Shown: one piece after another, positions 34,340-41,868 of the stretch
Position numbering within the stretch: position 1 is the stretch's first letter
How the letters are laid out: each line of letters starts with the position of its first letter
Source: Levilactobacillus tongjiangensis
GTDB taxonomy: Bacteria; Bacillota; Bacilli; Lactobacillales; Lactobacillaceae
Reading direction: 5' to 3'
DNA: 64,000 nt
Assembly: GCF_003946345.1 (NCBI RefSeq)
Contig: NZ_RHNY01000001.1
Coordinates: 1 to 64,000 of the forward strand
Position numbers and translations under genes: made by a program
The notes under the pieces: generated by a model
The model's input: only the letters and a program-made list of their open reading frames with translations
The model's database searches: none
Told to the model about the DNA's origin: nothing

Positions 34340-35503
34340 ATGTTAATTGATTTTACGCTGACAAATTTCCGTTCATTCAAGAATCCAGTAACGTTGTCGT
34401 TAGTGGCCACCAACGCTGGTGGGGCGGAACGCTCATTGCCATTAACTGGAACGAAGCGCGGACTGAAGTGTGCTGCCTTATGTGGCACGAACGGTGTTGG
34501 CAAGAGTAATGTTTTAGCTGGTTTATTACGGATGCAACAGATGGTCGTAACCCCAACGGAAGAAATTACAGATGATTTGCCCTTTGAGCCATTCCAATTG
34601 GATGGTGGTTCTAGCCAACGACCCACCACTTTTGCGGTAACGTTTAAACGAGCGGGAATCGCCTACCGATATGCTTTTAGTTATCAAGCAAATCAAGTAT
34701 TGGATGAGTCACTTCAGGCGACGATTCCTGGTGAGAATCCCAAGGTCTTATTCTCGCGAGAAGGTGGCCAATTCGTTCAGGTACCAGTTGGCCAGCATAC
34801 AGCAATTAATAATACACGGCCGAATGCATTGATGCTGTTTGCGCTACAGAAATGGAATTACGCACCGGCTATCGAGGTGTTTCGCTGGTTCAGTGATGAT
34901 TTGGTCAGTTTGGATAGTCAGCCAAGGGTTAACGGGCGCTTAAACGAGGATGTTGTAGCTCAGCTGACGCAATTTCTACACGCTGTGGGGTGCGAGGTGG
35001 CTGGCGTAATTCAGCATCAAGTAGCAGTTCAATTTTTAGATGGGTCACGTTATGACCGACCCGACCTCTACTTGCGTTATGAAAAGTACGATGATGCGGG
35101 CGAGGTTGTAGACGTTGTCGAACTACCCTTATCACGAGTTTCAGTCGGGACCCAGCAACTAGTCGCGTTTGGTCTTGCCCTGATTCAGGCACAAACGGCG
35201 GCTCATCCACAGACATTACTAGCCGATGAATTTGCCAGTGCGTTGCACCCGGAAGTGGCCCTAGCTTTGCTAGCCTTAGTGAATTCAACGGCCATGCACA
35301 GTCAGATTGTGCTCGTAACGCCGCAATTTGGTCTATTGGGTGGTCAGCTACGTCCTGATCAGTTGTACCTGGTCACTAAGAATTATCGCGGGGAAAGCCA
35401 CTTGACCCAACAATTGGCTCCCGAGATGGCTGCCCGGCAGGTGGCCATGCAATCACAACCTAACGTGGATATGGGTATCTTGCGGGCGACCTTTACCTTA
35501 TGA
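34340..35503 (+). CDS. Solitary AAA-type ATPase (COG1106-like)
   Basis: ABC-like/SMC-type P-loop ATPase of 387 aa. N-terminal MLIDFTLTNFRSFKNPV strand, Walker A in CGTNGVGKSN (residues about 52-60), a signature-like SVGTQQLVAFGL, Walker B in TLLADEFASALHPE, and a C-terminal DQLYLVTKN switch region. Such ATPases form part of RloB/AbiL-type and other phage-defence or DNA-repair modules, but no RloB-like partner is adjacent. Function therefore unknown. The ATG at 34340 follows AAGGGAGG; the frame itself opens at 34289. Confidence 0.8.
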   Translation: MLIDFTLTNFRSFKNPVTLSLVATNAGGAERSLPLTGTKRGLKCAALCGTNGVGKSNVLAGLLRMQQMVVTPTEEITDDLPFEPFQLDGGSSQRPTTFAVTFKRAGIAYRYAFSYQANQVLDESLQATIPGENPKVLFSREGGQFVQVPVGQHTAINNTRPNALMLFALQKWNYAPAIEVFRWFSDDLVSLDSQPRVNGRLNEDVVAQLTQFLHAVGCEVAGVIQHQVAVQFLDGSRYDRPDLYLRYEKYDDAGEVVDVVELPLSRVSVGTQQLVAFGLALIQAQTAAHPQTLLADEFASALHPEVALALLALVNSTAMHSQIVLVTPQFGLLGGQLRPDQLYLVTKNYRGESHLTQQLAPEMAARQVAMQSQPNVDMGILRATFTL

Positions 35504-35510
35504 TGCCCAA

Positions 35511-35535
35511 AAAGGGTGGGAAAGCTTCCCACCCT
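35511..35535 (-). terminator. Terminator of the nrdI-nitroreductase pair
   Basis: AGGGTGGGAA pairs with TTCCCACCCT with a 3-base loop; TTTTT follows on the minus strand. Confidence 0.88.
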
Positions 35536-35548
35536 CCAGATCATCTAA

Positions 35549-36295
35549 TTAATGTAACCATCCCTGCTGATGAATACTAGTTAAGATTCCAGCACGTTGC
35601 TGTGGATCTCGGGATAGTTCGGTAGCAATGTGGTGAGTAAAGGTTTCATCACGCTGATGGGTGCCGCGTTGATGGTAATAGTCAGTGACGAGTTGATCAT
35701 AGCTTTGTAGCACCTGATCAGCGGGTGACAGAACGTGGTAACCGTTAGTGAAGTGCATTAGCTGTTGTGGCAGACGAGGTTTCTGTTCCGGCTGCTCGGC
35801 TGGATGGCCAATGGCAATTCCAAGAACGGGCAAAGTTAGTTCCGGTAAATCTAGGAGGCTAATTAGACGTGGGACGTCATTTAAAATGCTGCCCATGATG
35901 GTGCTGCCTAGACCCAAGCTTTCACCAGCAGTCACAATGGCTTCAGTGGCAATAGTGGCATCAAAAATACCAGCAAGTAACTTATCCAGACTATGCAAGT
36001 TAGCTTGGGTGGTGTCATCGTTGGGTGCTAGGCTCTGGTTCCGGTACTGATCAGCAATCATCACAAAGTAGTGGCCCGCACTTTCTAGCCAGTGGTGGCC
36101 AGTTATGTCGGCTAACACGGCCAACTTAGCTGGGTCGGTGATACTGATGATACTATATTGTTGAGAGAACGTGCTGGTGGCCGCATGTTGCGCGGCATCA
36201 ATTAAAGTTGCGACTTCGGCTTCTGTGAGTGGCTCAGACGTAAATTTACGAACGCTCCGATGGTTTTGCAGGGTTGTTAGGGTTGGGCTAGCCAT
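35549..36295 (-). CDS. FMN-dependent nitroreductase / NADPH oxidoreductase (NfrA/NfsA-like)
   Basis: Flavoenzyme of the nitroreductase fold, 248 aa. FMN-binding NHRSVRKFTSEP at residues about 11-22, STFSQQYSIISITDP, and GLGSTIMGSILND near the middle place it with NfsA/NfrA oxygen-insensitive reductases; the C-terminal extension is usual for the group. It would reduce nitroaromatics, quinones or free flavin with NAD(P)H. Its ATG overlaps the end of nrdI by 8 bases, with GGAGGTGA inside the nrdI end, so the two are translationally coupled; it could supply electrons to that flavodoxin. Confidence 0.88.
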   Translation of the reverse strand: MASPTLTTLQNHRSVRKFTSEPLTEAEVATLIDAAQHAATSTFSQQYSIISITDPAKLAVLADITGHHWLESAGHYFVMIADQYRNQSLAPNDDTTQANLHSLDKLLAGIFDATIATEAIVTAGESLGLGSTIMGSILNDVPRLISLLDLPELTLPVLGIAIGHPAEQPEQKPRLPQQLMHFTNGYHVLSPADQVLQSYDQLVTDYYHQRGTHQRDETFTHHIATELSRDPQQRAGILTSIHQQGWLH

Positions 36296-36761
36296 GAGCA
36301 GTCACCTCCCGTGAGCGAGCTACGAGAGCGTCATAGACGCGGGTCTCATCGCGGGGGACACCACGTAATTCATAGTTGGCGACAAACGGGACTGAGTATT
36401 TTTGCGCGTAACGTTTAGCAGTCAGACAATACTGTTCGTTGAAATTGCGGTTACCACTGCCAACCACCCCTATCAATGCCTTAGCGTTATCTTGGTAATC
36501 AATGTATTCACCTAGAATATTCGTCATGAGTTCTTTGACGCCGTTATCAATACCGTTACCGCCGTCCAGGTAGGTGGGAACGAAGCAAAAGTAAGGGGCT
36601 GTTTCAGACTTGAAATCGGTCATCTCATCGATTTCGGTTGCGTTGATTTCCGGAAGGTCAGGGTCCGCCGCGTGTTTTTTAGCGGCGTACGCCGTGAGAT
36701 TCTTGACGAAATTACGCGTGTTACCTTCGATAGATATAAATAAAATACGTAAAGGTTGCAT
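36288..36761 (-). CDS. nrdI: NrdI-type flavodoxin
   Basis: Flavodoxin-like protein (157 aa) that in class Ib ribonucleotide reductase systems supplies the oxidant to load the Mn2-tyrosyl cofactor of NrdF. Marks: ILFISIEGNTRNFVKNL (FMN phosphate loop), FVPTYLDGGNGID and GVVGSGNRNFNEQYC, matching the longer streptococcal/lactobacillal NrdI. No nrdE, nrdF or nrdH is nearby; it pairs instead with a nitroreductase. ATG at 36761 chosen for GGAGGG upstream; the frame extends to 36848 without a ribosome site. Confidence 0.88.
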   Translation of the reverse strand: MQPLRILFISIEGNTRNFVKNLTAYAAKKHAADPDLPEINATEIDEMTDFKSETAPYFCFVPTYLDGGNGIDNGVKELMTNILGEYIDYQDNAKALIGVVGSGNRNFNEQYCLTAKRYAQKYSVPFVANYELRGVPRDETRVYDALVARSREVTAHG

Positions 36762-36837
36762 AGTTTTCCCTCCGGTTTTCTGAGTTATTGGTTTCAGTGT
36801 ACACGATTTTGAATCGAAATGCTGGTGATAGGGGGAC

Positions 36838-36866
36838 TTGTCAAACAAAAAACAGTATGCTATTCT
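36838..36866 (+). promoter_or_regulatory. Promoter of the ABC-F leader
   Basis: TTGTCA, exactly 17 bases, TATTCT. Predicted start near 36873, giving a leader of about 217 bases before the ABC-F start. Confidence 0.75.
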
Positions 36867-36872
36867 TTTGGT

Positions 36873-37052
36873 AATCTAAGAAAGAACGAGGTATTCAGCC
36901 GATGCGTAACTAATTAATCCACAAATGTCAGTCAACTTTCACCGCTAGACGGGTGGAGTGGGCTTGTGATTTGGGGTTGATGGTTACGCCGGCTGAGTGG
37001 CTAAGGACATTCAGTGGGCGCCATTTCCGAACGGAAAGCGGCCACTTTTTTA
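36873..37052 (+). promoter_or_regulatory. Probable translation-coupled attenuator of the ABC-F gene
   Basis: The leader contains a mini-ORF (36902-36913), a long-range pairing CAGCCG(AT)GCGTAAC with GTTACGCCGGCTG (36983-36995) that buries the mini-ORF, and a terminator-like hairpin (about 37013-37052, inner stem TTTCC/GGAAA with loop GAAC, outer AGTGG/CCACT, then six T). A second GAGTGGC (about 36995-37001) can compete for GCCACT. This resembles drug-inducible attenuators in front of ABC-F and erm genes. Inducer unknown. Confidence 0.65.
36902..36913 (+). CDS. Three-codon leader ORF (Met-Arg-Asn-stop)
   Basis: ATG CGT AAC TAA, with GAGG ten bases upstream. Its codons lie inside the long-range leader stem. 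Very short Met-Arg leader peptides are known to stall drug-bound ribosomes in erm-type leaders, so it may be the sensor. Too short to judge by composition. Confidence 0.5.
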   Translation: MRN

Positions 37053-37089
37053 GTACCATCAATCCCTGCTATTAAAGGGGGACGAACTT

Positions 37090-38604
37090 TTGACACAAAT
37101 AAATTTAGCGAATATTGAAAAGACAGTTGCTGGTACGACTTTGTTTACAGTTCAACGGTTGTCGGCTACGGATGGTGCCCGGGTAGGAATTATCGGAGCA
37201 AATGGGACGGGTAAAACAACCCTGGCCAAGATTATTGCTGGGGTCGATACGCAGTTTAGCGGTGAGCGGCACGTGACGGCGCCGGTGACGTTGGTCCCAC
37301 AGATTGCACCGGCGATGGGGCAATCGGGTGGTCAGAGTATGTTGGCGCGAGTGCGGGTGGCCCTGGCGCAACGACCAGCGATTTTAATTTTAGATGAACC
37401 TTCCGCTAATCTAGACGATGAGCATCAGCGCTGGTTACAGGAACAGTTATTGCGGTTTAAGGGGATTCTAATTGTCATCTCGCATGACCGGTCACTCCTG
37501 ACGGCAATTACAACGCAGGTTTGGTCGTTAGAAGAACAGACGTATACACCATATAATGGCAACTTTGCAAAGTTCACCACGTATCGTGAACAGCGACGAG
37601 AAAATACTTTGTCGCAATATCACCACGAACAACGTGAGCAACGTGACTTACGTGAAGCTGTTCAAGCACGACATGAAAAGGCTGCGCGTATTCGCAAGGG
37701 GAGTCGGCAGATGAGTGCTGGCGAACGTGCAAATTCCCAGTCGGTTCGGGAACAGAATGCCGGTAAGATGGAACGTGGTGCCCGGGCCTTAAAGGATCGC
37801 GCCAACCGGCAGACAGTGACGGTTAAACCACATGAGACGGCACCGTTAAAATTAGTTGCCACCGATCTACCACCAGTTCGCGGTAAGTTCTTAGTGACCG
37901 TCAATGAACTTGATTTACAACGCGACGGGCGGATGCTCTTACAACGAGCAAGTTTACGGGTAGCACCTGGTGAACGGGTTGCTTTGGTCGGACCGAACGG
38001 TAGTGGTAAATCAACGTTGATTGAAGCAATTTTAGCGCATCAGGCGAATACGCGATTGGCGCCCAGTGCCCGGGTGGGTTATTTCCATCAAGATATGACT
38101 GTATTGCCACAGGAGCAAACGGTTTGGCAGTTTATGAGTCGGGCCACGGCGCTTGATGGGAATCGTACTCGTCTGATTATGGGGGCGTTTGGATTATCGG
38201 CAATCTTCTACGAACGGCTCATTGGTGAGTTGAGTGGGGGCGAACAAGTTAAACTCCAATTACTTGCGATTTTAGTCAGTGCTAGCAACCTGTTGATTTT
38301 GGACGAACCAACCAATTATCTGGACTTACCTGCGTTGCAGGCGTTGGCAGAATATCTGGTTAATTATCCGGGTACCGTGGTCTTTGTGGCGCATGACCAA
38401 GATTTTCGGCAACAGGTGGCCACCCGGACCTTGGTTTTCAAGAACCAAAAATTGTTGGATCCCACCAAAACAGCCAAGGGGACTCCAGCTTCAGACTTAC
38501 CGCGATTACAATTTGAATATGATCAATTGATGATGGCGCCTGAACTTGATACCCAACGTTTGCGAGAATTACGTGAACAAATCGCGGCGTTAAAAGCGAA
38601 GTAA
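37090..38604 (+). CDS. ABC-F ATPase, antibiotic-resistance (ribosome-protection) type
   Basis: Soluble protein with two ABC domains and no membrane part, 504 aa. Domain 1: Walker A GANGTGKTT (about residues 37-45), signature SGGQSMLARVRVAL, Walker B LILDEPSANLDD, switch ISHD. Charged linker about 170-255 (EQREQRDLREAVQARHEKAA), the element that reaches the ribosomal drug site. Domain 2: GPNGSGKST, LSGGEQVKLQLLAI, LILDEPTNYLDL, VAHDQ. TTG start after AAGGGGGA. Size and leader fit ARE-ABC-F proteins (Vga/Lsa/VmlR/Msr group) better than housekeeping EttA/Uup. The drug class protected cannot be read from sequence. Confidence 0.88.
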   Translation: MTQINLANIEKTVAGTTLFTVQRLSATDGARVGIIGANGTGKTTLAKIIAGVDTQFSGERHVTAPVTLVPQIAPAMGQSGGQSMLARVRVALAQRPAILILDEPSANLDDEHQRWLQEQLLRFKGILIVISHDRSLLTAITTQVWSLEEQTYTPYNGNFAKFTTYREQRRENTLSQYHHEQREQRDLREAVQARHEKAARIRKGSRQMSAGERANSQSVREQNAGKMERGARALKDRANRQTVTVKPHETAPLKLVATDLPPVRGKFLVTVNELDLQRDGRMLLQRASLRVAPGERVALVGPNGSGKSTLIEAILAHQANTRLAPSARVGYFHQDMTVLPQEQTVWQFMSRATALDGNRTRLIMGAFGLSAIFYERLIGELSGGEQVKLQLLAILVSASNLLILDEPTNYLDLPALQALAEYLVNYPGTVVFVAHDQDFRQQVATRTLVFKNQKLLDPTKTAKGTPASDLPRLQFEYDQLMMAPELDTQRLRELREQIAALKAK

Positions 38605-38736
38605 ACTGAGAGTTTACTAAGAAAATGCCGATGGAATCGCTTTCTATTAGCTTTTTCTAAATTAACGCTTACGAAGACTTGTTTTTTCTGCTAAAGTAAT
38701 CCATTGTGTTCGAAATGAAAGTGAGTGTGAAAACAA

Positions 38737-40176
38737 ATGGATTCAGTACAAGACAGCCATTCAGAAATGGCGAAAAAAGCTCGTGTACAAGTTGAACATC
38801 CTATGCTTGCAATGATGGGGATGTTAATCGGGGGCTTTGTTGGGATGTTTTCAGAAACGTCCTTAAACATTGCGTTGCCACAGTTAATGGTCCAACTGGG
38901 CGTTACGACGGCCACGATTCAGTGGTTAGTTACGGGTTATATGTTGATGGTCGGGGTTGTTTTACCACTATCAAGTATTATTACAAAATGGTTTACCACA
39001 CGACAGGTTATTCTGTTCGCGTTGATTGATTTCGCTGTTGGTGCCGTCATCTCGGCCACCGCACCAGGTTTCGGCGTTCTGCTGTTTGGTCGGATGATCC
39101 AAGGGATTGCGACTGGGCTGATTTTACCGTTGATGTTTACGGTGGCTATGCAAATTTTCCCACCTTATAAGTTGGGTGCTGCTATGGGTGTGATTAGTCT
39201 GGTGATTATGTTTGCACCAGCCGTTGGCCCAACTTTAGCGGGTATTGTTTTGGGCGTCGCTTCTTGGCGATGGATTTTCTGGCTATTCGTACCTTTCTTA
39301 GTTATTGCCTTTATCTTCGCGGTAACATCCTTGACTAATATTGCTGAAATTACGCGGCCTAAGGTGGATTTATTATCGATCATCTTATCCACGATCGGCT
39401 TTGGGAGCTTAGTCATGGGGGTCAGCTTGGCTAGTGATCATGGTTGGGGGTCAGGTGCTGTCATTGGTGCCCTGATCTTGGGCCTGGTTGTCTTAGCTTG
39501 GTATACACACCGTCAATTGAATACGGAGAAGCCGGTCTTAAATTTACGAGCCTTTGCTATTCCTGGTTTCCGGATGGGTGCCGTGTTAGTTATGATTAAC
39601 TTTGGGATTATCTTATCTGCCATGTACCTGTTACCAATGGTTATTCAAAAAGGACTGTTGGTTCCAGTAGCGTTAACCGGGATCATCATGTTCCCTGGTG
39701 GGATTGTAAATGCCCTTGTGTCAGCCGGTGCTGGTCGGTTGTACGACCGGGTAGGTGCCCAGAAGCCAGTCCGAGTAGGCTTTATTATTTCGATGGTGGG
39801 GGCGTTAATGTTAGCCTTTACGTCGACCTCATCAGCTGTTTGGTATATTATTTTAGCTCACGTTGTCCTCATGATTGGGGTACCATTGGCGATGTCACCA
39901 TCGCAAACCCATGGGTTAAACGCCTTAACGGGCCCAATTGCCGCCGACGGGAGTGCCATCATGAATACGTTCCAACAAGTTGTTGGGGCGATTTCAACGG
40001 CGATTGCGACTAGTCTGTTGGGAATTGGTCAAGCAGCATACACTGCGACGAGTGGTGTGAACCACGCCGCTGGGGCCTTCGTAAACGGTGCCCACTATGG
40101 GTTCTACTTTACGTTTATCTTAGCGTTAGTTGGTTTCCTGTTAGCTTTACGTTTACCTAAAACTGAAAGTAAGTAA
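38737..40176 (+). CDS. DHA2-family MFS multidrug exporter
   Basis: Drug:H+ antiporter of the 14-TM EmrB/QacA/LmrB group, 479 aa. TM1 SLNIALPQLMVQLG followed by TIQWLVTGYMLMVGVVLPLS is the family's motif, with GRMIQGIATGLILPLMF in TM4 and GPTLAGIVLGVASWRWIF for motif C and the TM5 end. It may be the efflux counterpart of the ABC-F protein upstream (132-base gap), although a shared transcript is not established. Terminator directly after the stop. Confidence 0.9.
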   Translation: MDSVQDSHSEMAKKARVQVEHPMLAMMGMLIGGFVGMFSETSLNIALPQLMVQLGVTTATIQWLVTGYMLMVGVVLPLSSIITKWFTTRQVILFALIDFAVGAVISATAPGFGVLLFGRMIQGIATGLILPLMFTVAMQIFPPYKLGAAMGVISLVIMFAPAVGPTLAGIVLGVASWRWIFWLFVPFLVIAFIFAVTSLTNIAEITRPKVDLLSIILSTIGFGSLVMGVSLASDHGWGSGAVIGALILGLVVLAWYTHRQLNTEKPVLNLRAFAIPGFRMGAVLVMINFGIILSAMYLLPMVIQKGLLVPVALTGIIMFPGGIVNALVSAGAGRLYDRVGAQKPVRVGFIISMVGALMLAFTSTSSAVWYIILAHVVLMIGVPLAMSPSQTHGLNALTGPIAADGSAIMNTFQQVVGAISTAIATSLLGIGQAAYTATSGVNHAAGAFVNGAHYGFYFTFILALVGFLLALRLPKTESK

Positions 40177-40177
40177 C

Positions 40178-40213
40178 AAAAAGACCGAGCAAGCGCGCTC
40201 GGTCTTTTTTCGG
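40178..40213. terminator. Bidirectional terminator
   Basis: AAAAGACCGAGC pairs with GCTCGGTCTTTT, with a short loop and T runs; between the exporter and the convergent AEC gene. Confidence 0.92.
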
Positions 40214-40224
40214 TATTAAGAGGA

Positions 40225-41154
40225 TTATAGCCAATTACTTAAGGTGAAGACTACTGGGATGGTGACGATGCAGAGAATAGTCGACAAACTCATCAATGTC
40301 ACGGCGGGCGTGGTATCTCCGTGATCCTTTAGGGTAAAGAGCACAACGTTACCCGCCACGGGACAGGCTGCCATGAGCACGGTCGTGTACAGGGGAATGC
40401 CGGTTACGCCAAATCCGGTCAAAATCAGCAGGCAGATAACTGGGAAAATTAAGTTTCGCAGTAGGAGCGGCGTCCATAACCGGGCGTCTAGCGTATGTCG
40501 ATTGAGCTTAACCGCAGCTAGGCTATTGCCGATAACAATCATGGATAATGGCGTATTGATTGAGCTGACGTAAGTGATGGTTTGGTTTAAGAGGCTTGGC
40601 AGCTGCGCAGCACTCATAAAGATTAAGAGGCCAATAATAATGGCGATGATGTTGGGATTTAGAAGAATTTGGCGCCATTTGACGCGTGAATCTTGACCAT
40701 TATGGGGCGTAAAAAGGGCAATGCCGTGCGTCCAACAAAAGACGTTAAATCCAGCTAGGGAGGCAACGGCGAAGAAAACGCCAGTGCTGCCAAAGAGTGC
40801 GCTGGCTAAGGGAATACCCATGAAACCGGCGTTTGAATAGACCGCTCCAAACTGCATGATACGTTTTAAATTAGGATTTGAGACGCGTTTAAAGATGAGG
40901 TTCGTTACGAGGACCATGATGAAGTAAGTGATGATGATGCCTAACATGACAATGCCTAGGGTACGTAATCTGCTGGTAGAGAAGTGTTGCTCGAATGCAT
41001 TAATAATTAAGCAAGGGGAAACGATGTATAAGAGAATGTTGGTTAAGTCGGTAGCGGTCTGGCCGTGCATGAACCCTAATTTATTGGTGAGTAGACCGAC
41101 GGCCATTAGAATAAACATTAAGATAATTTGATTTGCGAGCTGGGAAATATCCAT
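40225..41154 (-). CDS. AEC-family carrier (malate permease/auxin-efflux-like)
   Basis: Integral membrane carrier of the auxin efflux carrier superfamily, 309 aa, about ten hydrophobic segments. Typical features are the N-terminal VGLLTNKLGFM and NILLYIVSPCLIINAF, the mid-protein GAVYSNAGFMGIPLASALFG and the C-terminal MAACPVAGNVVLFT. In lactobacilli members transport malate or other organic acids; the substrate here is unknown. The ATG at 41154 fits homologous starts, although the nearest AGAGGA is 15 bases away; the frame opens at 41178. Confidence 0.85.
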   Translation of the reverse strand: MDISQLANQIILMFILMAVGLLTNKLGFMHGQTATDLTNILLYIVSPCLIINAFEQHFSTSRLRTLGIVMLGIIITYFIMVLVTNLIFKRVSNPNLKRIMQFGAVYSNAGFMGIPLASALFGSTGVFFAVASLAGFNVFCWTHGIALFTPHNGQDSRVKWRQILLNPNIIAIIIGLLIFMSAAQLPSLLNQTITYVSSINTPLSMIVIGNSLAAVKLNRHTLDARLWTPLLLRNLIFPVICLLILTGFGVTGIPLYTTVLMAACPVAGNVVLFTLKDHGDTTPAVTLMSLSTILCIVTIPVVFTLSNWL

Positions 41155-41337
41155 AGGGTGTGCGTTGCTTCCTCTCAAAACTGATATGAAAATAACACTA
41201 GGTTTTATTATGTAATCAAGTTTTTGGCAATGTCAATGATGACACGCCTTTTCTCGCGTCCGTATAAGTAATACAATGAATAGTGAAAACCATCAAGGGC
41301 ATCATTTGCTGGTTTTCGGGGTAGGGGGTTGTAACGG

Positions 41338-41541
41338 ATGCATTTAAACAAAAATTTTTATCGATCAATGAACTTTTGGGGTGGAATTTCTGCTGAAATC
41401 TTGGGGTTTTGGGGCTTTTCGCCCTTAACGACCACGAGTATTTTGGATCTAGTTTTTTCACTCGCACTCATTGTCTTGGGAATTTACGAGTTGTTCTGTG
41501 GTTTAATCGTTGTTAGAATGGGCCAGGATGATTCTAAATAA
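41338..41541 (+). CDS. Small membrane protein, first of a paralogous pair
   Basis: 67 aa with two hydrophobic segments (SAEILGFWGFSPL, ILDLVFSLALIVLGIYELF) and short basic ends. N-terminal FYRSMNFWGGI resembles FVHSLDFWSGI of the gene at 41590, so the pair looks like a tandem duplication. GGGGTTGTAACGG before the ATG is a modest ribosome site. Function unknown. Confidence 0.65.
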   Translation: MHLNKNFYRSMNFWGGISAEILGFWGFSPLTTTSILDLVFSLALIVLGIYELFCGLIVVRMGQDDSK

Positions 41542-41589
41542 TAGCTGACTGGCGGGGGCTAGTTAGTGATTAAAAGCAGGAGGGACAGT

Positions 41590-41772
41590 ATGACTTTCAA
41601 CCGACGCTTTGTTCATTCATTGGATTTCTGGAGTGGCATCTTGATTATGTTTCTGATGATTTGGAACATTTTACCATTCCGAGTAGCCAGTGTTTTTTGG
41701 TGGGTATGTTTCCTACTATTCTTAGGTGGCGTGTTTTATTTTGTTAAGGGGTTAGTTAAGATTCGTCACTAG
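41590..41772 (+). CDS. Small membrane protein, second of a paralogous pair
   Basis: 60 aa, two hydrophobic segments (GILIMFLMIWNIL and VFWWVCFLLFLGGVFYFV) and a basic end KIRH. ATG at 41590 follows GGAGGGACAGT; the frame is open to 41566. Same layout as the preceding gene (RxF-xxS-x-x-FW-x-GI near the start). Followed by a terminator. Function unknown. Confidence 0.7.
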   Translation: MTFNRRFVHSLDFWSGILIMFLMIWNILPFRVASVFWWVCFLLFLGGVFYFVKGLVKIRH

Positions 41773-41795
41773 TTAGAACAGTCTACATAAGGTGT

Positions 41796-41822
41796 TTACG
41801 GCCAAATGGCCGTTTTTTTTTT
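41796..41822 (+). terminator. Terminator of the small membrane-protein pair
   Basis: ACGGCCA pairs with TGGCCGT, followed by more than eight T. Confidence 0.88.
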
Positions 41823-41823
41823 A

Positions 41824-41855
41824 CAAAAAAAACGCGACAACTAAGTCGCGCTTCT
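41824..41855 (-). terminator. Terminator of the CNNM/CBS gene
   Basis: On the minus strand GCGCGAC, a short loop, GTCGCG, then eight T. Confidence 0.9.
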
Positions 41856-41868
41856 ACAAGGCTTATCT

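Noticed and set aside
34333-34629. 98-codon minus-strand frame across the AAA ATPase start
   Set aside because: Shadow of the ATPase gene; no ribosome site.
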